The notes beneath the pieces are model-generated. The model saw only the letters and a program-made list of their open reading frames with translations, made no database searches and was not told where the DNA came from. A DNA stretch of 64,000 nucleotides from Simmondsia chinensis (Eukaryota > Streptophyta > Magnoliopsida > Caryophyllales > Simmondsiaceae). Positions 10,904 to 22,179 of this stretch are shown here, piece by piece. Position numbers and translations under genes: made by a program. The stretch lies in assembly GCA_018398585.1 (NCBI GenBank), contig JAGTTD010000002.1, positions 29,566,186 through 29,630,185 of the forward strand. The letters are read 5' to 3'. Position 1 is the first letter of the stretch; every line of letters begins with the position of its first letter.

Positions 10904-12524
10904 GGGGGGGTTAGATGTACGCAGCCTTCCTCCTCCAAGGGGCTACCCTAAAGGGAGGCTGTTTCCAAGGACCCCCAGCATAAAAAGCTGGTCCACAGCA
11001 ATGAACCAAAGACTTCGCAGGCAAGACATCTTAATTATAGTAGGATACTAGAGCGAAAAAATCACAATTTTTTGATGTGGGGCGTGCAAAATGGAGCAAA
11101 ATTCATTGAATCAATTAAAAACCAAAACAAACGCAGCGTTTTAACGGTGTTCAAAATGCTTTTATTTTTAATTTAATCCAAGTGCCACGTGTCGGGCCGT
11201 GTTTGGCCCCCGCGAGTGCGCACAGATTGCAACCTCATACCACCTACAGCGTGACACATGTCGCGTGCTAGTTGGTTCATATGTGAGCACACGAATTGTG
11301 ACCCTAGGCTGCAATTTTTCCTTTTTTTCTGCTTTGTTTCTCACATGTAAAAATTTATCTTATGAATTTTAATTTTCAAAAAAAATTTTATTTTATAATT
11401 TTTAATATATTTTTACTCATCTCATGAATTCTTTAATAATTTTTCAATGGCAATAAATACAGAAGCTTGCGCAGACACCTCAGGAAAATATTAAATCTAG
11501 CTCCAAATGAGTTAAACTAATTACCATCCCATAATAAAATTTAATTGCAATTTACTGGGACTTAATTCCACAAAATAATTTCTAATGCACTCTAGACTTA
11601 AACCATTTATTTCATATCTCCCAAATAGACTATACTGATGACAACAACCTCTCCACTAGATGTCCATAACAAAGAATAAATATAGTTACTACAATTATCC
11701 TTCTTGCAGCTTCTTCATTAGTAACTGACTCGCTCTTCACTAAATAATTCATTTATACATGAACATATTCATATTATGAATTCAATGTCAAACTCGTGGA
11801 ATACTTTGGCCAAAAATTCCAGACTATTCAAATACTTGCGAATCAACTAAGGGGACATATATACCTCATAAGAGATTGTAGATTCCATATTGAATACCTG
11901 ATCCTTGTCACACTTCACGCCGCTACCCAGTGTATGTCGGAATTTAGTCATACGTTTAGACCTTGCTTATAGTACAAGTGACTAACGCTTCACGCACAAG
12001 TCCAGAATACTCTTTTAATTTAGAGTCGTCGTTCAAGCAGTACAACATGAATCACTCATCTCCGATAGTAGTCTAGAAACAAGCAACTTACATGGTCCAA
12101 CTCAGTGTACCAATCTTATTAAACACACCAACATAACACTTTTGGATCACCATCCACATGACCAAGACAAGTCATCTAAAGTGTCACATTACAATCTTAG
12201 CATACTAGTGGTCCAAACTTGCCTTTGACTACGAGTCTTTCAAATAACAATCTATACCATTTGTTCCAAGTCTATCTGTGGGATCTATACCATTTGTTCC
12301 AAGTCTATCTGTGGGTTAATCTCATAAATCACTTTGAACAAACATGTATATTATAGTCTGAGGACTACACCCATCTCATGGGTGTTACTTAAAAGAAAAT
12401 CACATGCAGTATAAATGCTCGCTCACACAAATTTAACATGGAAATGGCTGGAACTTCAATTTTATTCATTAATAAAATAACATTCACAGGACAAATTTGG
12501 ATTTTTAGGATACCATTTTTAATA
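10636..12524 (-). repeat. 5' LTR of copia Z, with LINE fragment inside
   Basis: It runs from TGTAGGGACG to ACCATTTTTAATA and aligns with the LTR at 4325-6317. It is interrupted by a short RTE LINE tail at about 10818-11030. A 33-bp stretch beginning TCTATACCATTTG is duplicated in tandem (12251 and 12284), a change not present in the partner LTR. Confidence 0.8.
10818..11030 (-). mobile_element. RTE LINE 3'-end fragment with a 36-bp G run
   Basis: The CAA-rich tail (ACAACAATAACAACAACAA) and the conserved 3' UTR text (CCTCCAAAGGCTCCTGCATAAG, GTACGCAGCCTT, AGGCTGTTTCC) match the ends of the LINE copies at 15171, 29988, 54176 and, on the other strand, 33768 and 61134. The copy is truncated to about 0.2 kb. 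G occupies 10867-10902 without interruption, then T, then seven more G. The partner LTR lacks this block. Confidence 0.8.
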
Positions 12525-15155
12525 TTAACTGCCCAGCTTCTATTGTGAACTGCTTTATACTTCACCATCTAATGACTCCCACTCCTTAGATAAATATAAA
12601 TTCTGGCATCAAATGTCAACAATCCTCAAAAGTCATGTGTAACTGATAACAAACCAGTGTCCTTTCTCACAATCTCGCAAAAGCTTGACCTAAGAGTATA
12701 GTTGATTTATCCTATGTCTTTTATTTTGAAATAATTGGACTGTCAAATCTTTAACAACTTATTGCAATTCTACACCATTCTTAATGAGTAAAATGCATCC
12801 CAAATACATCACTTAGAAATTCACTCCTTTCTTATTATGTTACTTGCACTCTTATGGTTCATAAACCATTTGTTCAAACCCATAGTATTTGATGATCATC
12901 ATTGAATCTGCTATTCAATGATCAAGATGCTAATTTAAGTCCTTACGTGGACTTCCTCAGTTTGCAAACCATATGCTCATGATATTTGGTACTAAATTTG
13001 TTTGGTTGTATCATATACATATGTCCCTCAAGATGACCATTCAGAAATCATTGTCTGGACTTCCATTTGTCATATCTCATCAAAATGAGATACAATGGAC
13101 AAGATTATCCTTGAAGACTTGAGCATAGAAATCAGCCAGAAAGTCTCGTCATAGACGATTCCTTCCTTTAAAGTATAACCCATTGCCATCAATCTTAGCC
13201 TTGAAGGTCTCTACCTTCTCATCCACTTCTCCATATCTCTTGTAGATCCATTTAGATACAATCTAATGCATTTAATGATTTTCAGTGCCTCTACAAGTTC
13301 CCAAACTTTGTTAGAATACATTTACCCAATTTAGCTCTTATTGCTATGACACAATGGTCTGCATCTCTATCCTTAAGAGCTCCATTGCAGTCTAGAGGAT
13401 CAGATTTATTATAATGCTCAACCATTAAAGCTAATCAAATAAATCTATCAAGTGTTTTGATCATCCTTTCACTACACTAAGGCTCTCGTGTTTTTTCAGT
13501 GCAATTTAAGATTAGCTTTGGTACACATCAAATGCAAAAATGAAGTTGTATCATGCTGTTAAGACACAATACCTCATATTGTCAAATTCTCTAACACAAG
13601 CTTACAATTACTCATTTATTAAACTTCCTACATAACAAACCTTTTGGTATGCAAGATCAATTCATCATATGAATCTTACCATAATCATTAACACATTATT
13701 GATCCTTTCTACAGCACTTTGCAGTAAGGAAAAACTAAGAGCTCTCTCAAATCCACCACCTTATCTAATCGAAGTGACTTGAGTCATCAACTAAAAAACT
13801 TATGAAATACTTATAACTTCCACCTGCTCGATCAATTTCACAAACATTTTGTGAACAAGTCGAAGCAACTTAGTGGCTTCATTGCTTTTACTCTTAAATA
13901 CACTTTAAGTTACCACTTATTCTAACATGATTGGAAGACTAATTATCATTTTGAATCTAGCAATCTTAAAGACCACCTCAAACCATTATCATATTAGACT
14001 AATGCTACCTAAGCTCAAGTGCCACTAAGAGCTATATCTACTTCAGGAAAGTCTTCTTTTTTATAGTAATCTAGCCTAGCATGATAGGATTGCCACTGAC
14101 AACGTTTTGACTTAGAAATCTGTCTACCAATATACCTTTTAAATAAGCATCTTAGTTGTATACAATTAAGTTTATTTTCAAAAGTAACTAAAAGCAATTT
14201 TATAAACAAAAATCAAAAATAGAAATCAAATTTCTACAAGATTGGTATATGAAGATAGCTCATCAAAATCAAAACTATATTCATAAAACTTAAAGCATTA
14301 ATTCTCGGTGCCAAAACTGAAACTCTTGTACAACCTTCAAGTGAAGGATACAATTTGCCATCTATAAGCTTCCTGGCTTACTTAAGACTCCATAACTCCT
14401 TGCATATTCAATTAGTTGATCTGCAATCCACCACGATACTGGTGGACTACCAACTAATCTCAATTATAGTCAACAAGATATCGAATACGTTGTTCTGATG
14501 GCTTTCTAACCTTGGCAACAAGAATAAATGAGTCTCTAGGGAACTCCTACTAAATTTGTATGACCAGTCCTTTTTGTTTTGTTTACCCTTTGGAGGTTCC
14601 TAGTTTGCTGAGATGATTGTTCCCTCTAAGTAAACTTTTCTCTTAGTACCCATGACACCCTTTTTCTCACTCTTTGTACCTTCATCAGTTCAAACAACAA
14701 GTAATCACCATTAATTGATGCATACTGAATTAAATAAAGAACCTCGATAGGCAAATCAGGATCACATTTTTTTAAGATTGGCTATCAATATCAGCATCAA
14801 GAATTCCAGTTCAATTGCAGGAACTATGATCTTTGTGACACGCTTTTGAACTCAAAATCCTTAACACATTCCAGTGTCAATAATTTTTCTTACAAGGAGT
14901 TCTCATACTACCTAATCGCCCATCAAACATTTTTTCTCAAACATTGGGCATCTCTACTGCAGTCGATTTTTCAAGTATCTTATACTAGAATGCATTCAAT
15001 CCTAATGTTCGAAACAAGCACCCTATTAACTCACTAGCCTAGGCCACTATACAAAGTTGTTATTTCAACTTAGTATATGTTTTAGCAGTAAAGTAGAGAA
15101 CAATGAGCATTCTTATGTACCAAACATATATTTACTAGTGAGCTTAAGAGAACAT
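12525..15155 (-). pseudogene. Copia Y pol and gag relic (right of Z)
   Basis: The sequence is colinear with the internal region of Z but more decayed. The RT N-terminal part is recognisable at about 13300-12960 (KEGI-, YDETFWLISMLKS-like text broken over frames). Weak integrase and gag-pre-integrase similarity lies at about 14000-13690, and zinc-knuckle/protease-equivalent text at about 14700-14300. The stretch 15100-14800 matches the gag part of W near 56315-56600. No open frame exceeds about 65 codons in the coding direction. Confidence 0.65.
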
Positions 15156-15170
15156 CAGTTTTGATCACAA
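15156..15170. repeat. Target duplication of LINE A (left copy)
   Basis: CAGTTTTGATCACAA here is repeated exactly at 16901-16915, on the far side of the LINE. Confidence 0.9.
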
Positions 15171-16900
15171 CAACAACAACAACAACAATCCAAGTGCCTC
15201 AAGGGCTCCGCAAAAGCGGGGTCTGGGGGGTTGATATATGTAGCCTTCCCCCTTTAGGGTGTTAACTTGAGAAGCTGTTTCCGATGACCCCTAACCTGAG
15301 AGACATGTCGTCATCGCATCATGGCAACCTGTGAGCAATAGGGCATCAATGCATATGAGTAAGCCATAGCATAAAGTGAGTAATACAAAGCATAGCGCTC
15401 CAAAGGAGACTGCAACATGCCCCTCAAGGCAGCAAAATAAGCAAGTAAACTGATAGTAAGCAGTATGTAAATAGTAAGCAGATAGGCGGATAGGTAGATA
15501 GATGCACCCTAATAGGCCTATAAGCCTAGGAACACAAGTATAGCAAAATAAGCAGCGGTGTGAGGCCGTTATATCGGCTAACCCTATTTTAGTTCTCGAT
15601 CGAGCTCTATCTCTATCGAGCTCTTTCGAAGGCCAACTCCTCCAGTGGGTTTAGGTTGGTGAGGTCTTGTCGTATCAACTGCAGTCATCCCTTCTTTGGC
15701 CTGCTTCTTCCTTTCCTGCCAAGCGTGGTACGGGGCTGATCGCATCTCCTCACTGGAGTAGCGGCTGGTCTCCTCCTAACGTGCCTGAACACTTCAAACA
15801 TTGCTTCTTCATTTTATCTTCTATCAAGGCCATGCCCCACTATGCCTCTTACCACATCCCAAATGATCGCCCCTGGGAACACTAGTCACCAAATTGTGGA
15901 ATAGGCATACCGTAAAGTCGTGGCACTAGATCAAGCTTGTGAGTGGTCAGATGCTCCTACCCTGCTACATAGGATACACCTATCCTAGTCCTCTAAAGAG
16001 CTCTGTCTAGAGCCATCTCTTCATTTAGGTTGAGATAGGTGAGATCCGGTCGAATTGTCTCCATCCAGCTTCTCTTCGGCCATCCTCTCCCTCTCTTCCT
16101 GTCTGCTTTGCATCTCCTAACAGGGGCAGTAGTGCGTCTCCTTCTAATATGCCCAAACCACCGCAGTCGTTGCTCCCTTAACTTATCTTCTATTGGGGCG
16201 ACACCTAATTTACTTCTTATGACATCATTTTGGATCCTGTCCCTTCTTGTGTGTCCGCACATCCACCTTAGCATCCTCATCTCCGCCACCCTCACCTTTT
16301 GTGTTTGGTGTCACTTTACAGGCCAGCACTCTGCACCGTAAGACATAGCTGGCCTCACTACCATCTTATAGTATTTACCCTTTAATTTTAGCAGGAACTT
16401 CCTATCACACAATATTGTCGCAGGCATTCTCCATTTATGCCAACCCACTATAATCCTGTTGTTAACATCTGCGTCCACTTCGCCATCTTTCTGCACCATG
16501 GAACCCAAGTATTTAAAGCATGCTCGCTGAGGTATGTGCTCTGATCCAATCCGCATGACTGCTATGCTTGGCGTGGTACAGGTGCTGAACTTAAGTTCCA
16601 TATATTCTGCCTTAGATCTACTTAGCCTTAGACCTTTCGATTCTAGGGCCAACCTCCAAAGTTCTAGTTTTTCTTTCACCTCCACTCTAGACTCTTCGAC
16701 TAGAATTATATTGTCGGCGAAAGGCATGCACCAAGGTACTTCCCCTTGGACGTGCCTAGTGAGCTCGTCCATCACCAAAATGAATAGAAAGGGACTCAAG
16801 GTTGATCCTTGGTGTACCCCTACTATAATGAGAAAAGCATCTGTCTCCCCTTCTGTAGTGTGCACAGTAGTTTGAGCATCTTCGTACATGTCCTTGATGA
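15171..16900 (-). mobile_element. RTE LINE A, 5'-truncated, 1.73 kb, exact 15-bp target duplication
   Basis: The CAA-repeat tail starts at 15171 and the 3' UTR follows to about 15990. Coding text for the RT C-terminal half fills the rest. The 5' end is cut inside the RT, as expected for incomplete reverse transcription. The exact duplication of 15 bp on both sides fixes the borders and shows a comparatively recent insertion into the gag region of copia Y. Confidence 0.9.
15993..16900 (-). pseudogene. RTE LINE A reverse transcriptase, C-terminal half
   Basis: Minus-strand reading frames give the RT of an RTE-type LINE: VHQGSTLSPFLFILVMDEL, then the active-site region PFADNIILVEE, then the thumb and the conserved C-terminal text [13 protein letters not shown] and [14 protein letters not shown] ending. 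Frames shift near 16310. The active site reads FADN instead of FADD, so the second catalytic Asp is lost. The N-terminal endonuclease and RT fingers are missing through 5' truncation. Confidence 0.85.
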
Positions 16901-16915
16901 CAGTTTTGATCACAA

Positions 16916-18813
16916 TGCATTATTAAATTTAAAAAAACAAGAAGTTTGAAAAATAAAACTATAAACAAGTCACATAACATACATAAACATATTTCTTTAT
17001 TTAGCAAATTATCGAGTATGGGGTTCATAATCCCATACTAAAATGTATGCTTGGTCCAAACCAAGCTACCCAATACTCCCTAGCAGTAGGGACGCATTGA
17101 GATATTAGCAAGGCAACAAATTTTCTCAATTAATTTTGTTTTCTTGTAAATTCTTACTAAACAAAAGTAACACACCACTTTACCCTTAGCCTCTAAGGTC
17201 ATATGACAGAGCTCCTCGGGGAGGCTAATACCCTAGTCAAGTGTATACTGCTACCTAGACACACATACAAGTCCACAAAGTACTCTGTGGTAGCATGGTC
17301 GCACCTGTTTTTCTACACTTCAGTCTATCTCTAAGAGATCTAAGGTTGTACACCGCAAATGAGTGCCCTTTGCAGGGAGTAGCATTCATCTACTATATTG
17401 TTAGACTGATAACAGAGGCCGTGGAAATCATAGAAATTAGCTCCCACTCAATATTTGTGTAAGTGAACTTTCTAATTGCTTTAGCAAACAAAACAGAGCT
17501 TGAAATCCACCTAATTATTCGCATATGTATGCAATGATGACCTAACTAATGTGCTCGCTACTCTCATGTGGGGAAGCTGTATCAGGTTATCAGATAGGTA
17601 AGAACTATTCTTAATTAACATATTTTCTAAACCTAATTAACTCACCATTCTTCCTTGGCCTTTAAGATAACATCATAGTGCACCCTAGGAGTTTTATATA
17701 CTGTCATAGTCGAGTGTGTACTATTGCCTAGACTTTGGTACAAGTCCATAAGATGCTCCATGGCTGCGCGGCTACACCTGTTTTTCCCAGACCTCAATCC
17801 ATCTCATAGAAGTCTAACCCTGTACATCACAAATAAAACACCCTCCCCAAGGAGTGATGCTTATCTAGTATACTGTTCGACAAGCTACGGAGATCGTGAG
17901 GATTCAACTCCTGAATCTCGCTCCACTTGATGTTTTCAATATTGGATCTTTCTTTTAGTCTTAGTTATCTCACAATCACTATCATAATCAATTCTAAATT
18001 TTATTTAACTATAAAATCATTCCTAATCACATTCGATTCCCCTTTTATTTTTTATTTATTTAACTCTAATCTTATTAGAGGTTCCACAAAATATTTTTCT
18101 TTGCAAATATTTTGACAATTAAATGTCTAATCCTATTAAATCTATTTTGAAATACTCCCATTTAAGTTTTTTAAACTACTGGTTTCCTAATTTATTTAAA
18201 AGGTATTTACAACCAAATTATTTTATAATCTACATTAGAATCACATTCTAAAATTAAATTAAATAAATAATAAAATAAATAATAGTATTATTATTAAAAT
18301 TGTACTAACGTTTGCAAGTCCAAAAAATTATTTTTTTAAAATTCCATATAAGTGCTAATGTCAGCATGCCGCTGACCTCAGTGTAAGAAAAAAATAATTA
18401 AAATTTTTTTATATTTAACAAAATGTTGATTCTAATCTCATTAGATCAATAATTAAATCCAAATATCTAATCATATTGGATATTTAAAATATCATATCTA
18501 ATCTCATTAGATCTTTATGTTATCCAATCATATTAGAATAAAACAATTTTGAAAATCTAATCCAATATTTAAATTCACATCTAAAACACAACTTTTTTGA
18601 AAGTCATAATTCATGGATTTGAATTAACCTTTTAGTTCAGTGTTTAAAACAATTTAAAACCGAATCGACTATTCAAACTGTTATTAAATAACTTTAATAG
18701 CACTTTCATGTTTTTCATTTTCTTTTAATAAAATCTCTATTTTATTTATACGCAATTCTATTCATTTTGATTTATTACGCCTATTATGTATATTATGAAT
18801 GTAATTAGAGGTT
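16916..18813 (-). repeat. Copia Y leader and 5' gag edge, with a duplicated block of about 0.47 kb
   Basis: Two related blocks, about 17040-17455 and 17525-17935, stand in tandem. Shared anchors such as CACCACTTTACCCTTAGCC (17173) and CACCATTCTTCCTTGGCC (17643) are 470 bp apart. Each ends with a CTCCCACT-like motif. The rest (17940-18813) is AT-rich leader with one degenerate copy of the palindromic motif amplified in Z. No coding frame is apparent. Confidence 0.6.
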
Positions 18814-18826
18814 GGCTCTGATACCA
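18814..18826 (-). other. Primer binding site of copia Y
   Basis: The minus strand reads TGGTATCAGAGCC, a perfect initiator-Met primer site, two bases from the LTR end. Confidence 0.9.
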
Positions 18827-18828
18827 AT

Positions 18829-20815
18829 TATTGGGACCTATTTCAAAAATATTCCCTAAATTAATCAAATTAACGGCTGCGAAACGATTTAAAATTTCTA
18901 ATTTTAAACCTACTAGGGACTTAGAATTCCTAATTCCCAACCTGCAGATTTGAAATTCCTTATTTTAAACCTACAGGCATCTACTTTAATACATTCATAA
19001 TAATTACATAAATAACTAGCATAATAAAATACCTTAAATAAATAGAAAAGTGAAAAACTAAATAAAAAGGAAAGAAGAATGCCAGGATGTAGGCCGCAGT
19101 GTCACTCCAACGAATCACCAAGACCGCGAGACCTACTACACGATCTCCTATGAACACCATGAGTGTGGGGTCCGGAAAATATTTAGTACAAAAAAAATTT
19201 CAACGGATATTTCTCCTCTTTTCAGTTCTCCAAAAGTCAACACTTTCAGAAAATTATTTAATTTTTTCATCAATTTTCTATTGCTAAACCATAATTCTAG
19301 GACCTCTATTTACACTAGGCTATTGCACTAAAAAACACAAATTTTTTAGATGTGGGACAATTGTAAAACCATCAAAACGATGTGGTTTAAGCCAAGGAAA
19401 GAGTTTCTCGCCCGCCAGCACAATTGTCCCATGTGGCGCAACATGATTGAACCCCGAAGGTGCAGAAAGCTTGCACGGCACGTCCCAGCGTGCAACAGGT
19501 GTTGCGCAGTGGTTCTTCCAAATCAAGAGTAGCAGATTGTGCTTCTCCTCCTCTCACGGCATGACATATGTAGTGCCGTGATTTGCCAACGCAGAAATGC
19601 TCGAATTTTTGCATTTTTTGTGTTTTTTCCATATGTAAAAATTCAACTTATAAATTTTATTTTACCAAAATTATTTTATTTTAAAATTTTAATTTTATTC
19701 ATCTAATGAACAATTTTTAGCAAATTAAATTTACTCATCTCATTAACAAATAATTCATCTCATAAATTCTTTAATATTTTTCTAATGGTGTAAAAGTAAA
19801 GCCTTGAGTAGGGACCTCAACGATAATTTAAATCTAAGTCCAAAATGGGTCAAAACTCATTATTATCTCATGATAATATTTTATTACCATTTAATAGTAC
19901 TTAATTCCACTAAATAAATTCTGTTGCACTGTGGAGTTAAATTACTTATTCGATAATTCCCAATATGTAATAATTGAATGATCAGCCCCTCTATTAGTAA
20001 TCCATGAGAAGCAATAATTAAAACTACTACCATTATAATTCTGACCACTTCTCCTTAAGTTCCCTACTCACTCTTTACGAATAATTCTATGATACAAGAA
20101 CATATTCTTCGTGTCAATTTCAGTGACAAACAGTTGGAATACTTTGTCTAAAGATTTTGAATTTTCCAAACACTTACGAATCTACTTAGGGGGACATTTT
20201 TTATCTCACAAGGGACTATAGACTCCATGTTGACTATTTTGTTCCTGCAACATTTCATGCAATCACTCAACATACGTAGACTATTGGCTGCTTTAGAGGA
20301 CCTCACTTTGAGTATATCAAAGTGGCGAACACTACATGCACGAGTTCAAGACAAACTAAGGATTTAGAGTTATCACCTAATCACAGAGAACTATTTAATT
20401 CTAATAGAAGTTAGAAATTAAACAATTCCAGTAGTCCATCTCAATGTTCCAATCTTATTAACGAACACTAACTATGATACTTCGGGATCCCTACCCACAT
20501 AACCTAGATAAGCCATCTAAGGTATCATGTTATAGTTTTATCGGACAAGTTGTCCAGAACTCATCGCTAACTATGAACTTACTTTGACAACATATCACAA
20601 TTTTGATTTAAGTCTATCCGTGGCTCAATCTCATTAACCACTTAAATCAAACACTGACATGCCATAGTAGACTACGTCCATCTCATGGAACGTTTTAGAA
20701 ACAATCACATGCATATTTGACCAGTAAACTATAATCAAATATAAAGTGGGTAAAACAATTTTATTTACTAATATTTAAACAAAAATAATTTGGTTTTTCG
20801 GACACTAGTTCTATA
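18829..20815 (-). repeat. 5' LTR of copia Y
   Basis: The LTR is 1987 bp from TATTGGGACC to GACACTAGTTCTATA. Both terminal dinucleotides are mutated from TG..CA. It is the partner of the LTR at 1359-4136. TAAAG follows as the decayed target duplication, then the RT of X resumes. Confidence 0.8.
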
Positions 20816-20820
20816 TAAAG

Positions 20821-22168
20821 TGCAATCAAAGTTTGATGCAATTGTTTAGGAGCTTGCTTAAGACCGTACAAGGACTTAACAAGTTTACAGACTCTGTGCT
20901 CCATGCTTGGAACCTCGAACCTCTTGTTTTGTTCCATGTATATTTCCTCCTTTTGGTCACCATTCAATAATGCAGTTTTAACATCCATTCGATGTATTAC
21001 AAGGTTATGAACATATGCTACAGCAATTCAAGCTCTCACGGTGGCTATCTTAGTCACCCGTGAGTAGGTATCAAAGAAGTCTATATCTTAGTTTTAAGTG
21101 TACACCTTAGCCACGAATCTGGCCTTAAACTTATCATTGAACCCATCAGCCCTCAATTTCCTTTTAAACACCCATTTACACCCTATGGGTTTACATCACC
21201 TAGAAAGGTCCACTAATATCCAAGTGTTGTTACTCATTATTAAGTCTAGCTCATTATTAAAGGCCTCTCTCCAAAGTGGAGCATCTATGTGTCTTTTGAC
21301 CTCATGATAGGTCTTAGGATCTTCATCTAACATGAAAGCACTAACAACATGCTCATCAAAATTTGGGTGTTCAAACAAAAATGCAATAATGAAGTTATGT
21401 CCAAAACTAGTCTTTGTTCAAGCACTCTTACTTCGTCTAAGTCCCTAAACCTGGAGTTAAGGGGACGAATGACTATATGAAGGAGTAGATGCGTCAGGGA
21501 AAGAAACAAGCAATGGCATATGCATAGATTCTTTCGTAGGAAACACATGCACGAAGAACTCAGCATCTCGAGGTTCCATAATCTTACCAAGCCCAGGGCT
21601 CGAGTTATTTGATAACATGAATCTATATGCATCATAGTTCATAGCATAACCAATAAACATAACCTCTACTATTTTGGGACCAATTTTACTTTTTTTATAT
21701 TCCGATACCCCAACTTGAGCTAGACACTCCTTCACTTTTAGGATTGAAGTTTAGGCACCTAGCCTCTCCATAATTCACAAGCTGTTTTAGCTAGCTTTTT
21801 ATGTGGAACCATATTAAGCACATGGCATATGCAGACAACATTAGTTCCCCTCACAAGGTCAAGGGTAAGCCTGAGCTAATCAACATAGCCATCATTGTCT
21901 CTTTAAGGGTCTTATTCTTTCTCTTGGCTAATACCGTTCTGTTGAGGTGTATATGGGGCTGATAGTTCATGAATATGCCACATTTGTCACAAATTTTCTT
22001 AAGGAAGATGGTGCCATACTCTCCTTATCTATCATATTTAATCCTCTTAATTCTACGGTCTAATTGGTTTTCAACTTCTGCCTTATATTTGAGGAACATC
22101 TCATCGGCCTCATTCTTAGAACTCAGGATATACACCATGGTGAATCTTAAGTGGTCATCAACAAACAT
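20821..22168 (-). pseudogene. Copia element X: RT N-terminal half and integrase C-terminal part
   Basis: On the minus strand the RT fingers/palm read MDVKTALLNGDQKEEIYM and CKLVKSLYGLKQAPKQ (20988-20840), ending where Y is inserted. Further right come the RT start (LWREAFNNELDLIMSNNTW, 21378-21196), the integrase C-terminal region (21735-21450), and the integrase core piece FVDDHLRFTMVYILS (22160-22025). Premature stops occur throughout. The piece is continuous with 1-1358 across Y, and with 23488 onward across the L1. Confidence 0.85.
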
Positions 22169-22179
22169 AATGTGGTACC
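22169..22179. repeat. Target duplication of the L1 (left copy)
   Basis: AATGTGGTACC is found here and again at 23477-23487. Integrase coding sequence of X runs up to each copy. Confidence 0.85.

Larger units (their letters stand above)
4325..12524 (-). mobile_element. Copia element Z (8.2 kb), nested in Y
   Basis: Two related LTRs (4325-6317 and 10636-12524) flank 4.3 kb of internal sequence with a polypurine tract at 6318 and a primer site at 10622. The flanks TTCAC (4320-4324) and TTAAC (12525-12529) match at four of five bases. Sequence of Y stands on both sides: its polypurine end to the left and its decayed pol to the right. The domain order, read leftwards from the primer site, is leader, zinc knuckle, protease, integrase, RT, RNase H. 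Most of gag appears deleted. The LTR length of about 1.9 kb resembles Angela-type copia elements, a tentative comparison. Confidence 0.8.
1359..20815 (-). mobile_element. Copia element Y (19.5 kb with nested insertions), inserted in X
   Basis: The element is bounded by a 3' LTR (1359-4136) and a 5' LTR (18829-20815) of one subfamily. A polypurine tract lies next to the first (4137-4151) and an initiator-Met primer site next to the second (18814-18826). The flanks CAAAG (1354-1358) and TAAAG (20816-20820) match at four of five bases and are read as a decayed 5-bp target duplication. The RT of X stops at one flank and resumes at the other. Nested inside are element Z (4325-12524) and an RTE LINE (15171-16900). 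With nested DNA removed, Y would be roughly 8.7 kb. Confidence 0.8.

Noticed and set aside
10797..11051. Open frame with a poly-Gly stretch
   Set aside because: The Gly run is the translation of the 36-bp G homopolymer in a LINE 3' end.
18814..18826. tRNA gene suggested by the initiator-Met match
   Set aside because: Only the 12-13 bases complementary to the tRNA 3' end are present, beside an LTR; this is a primer site.
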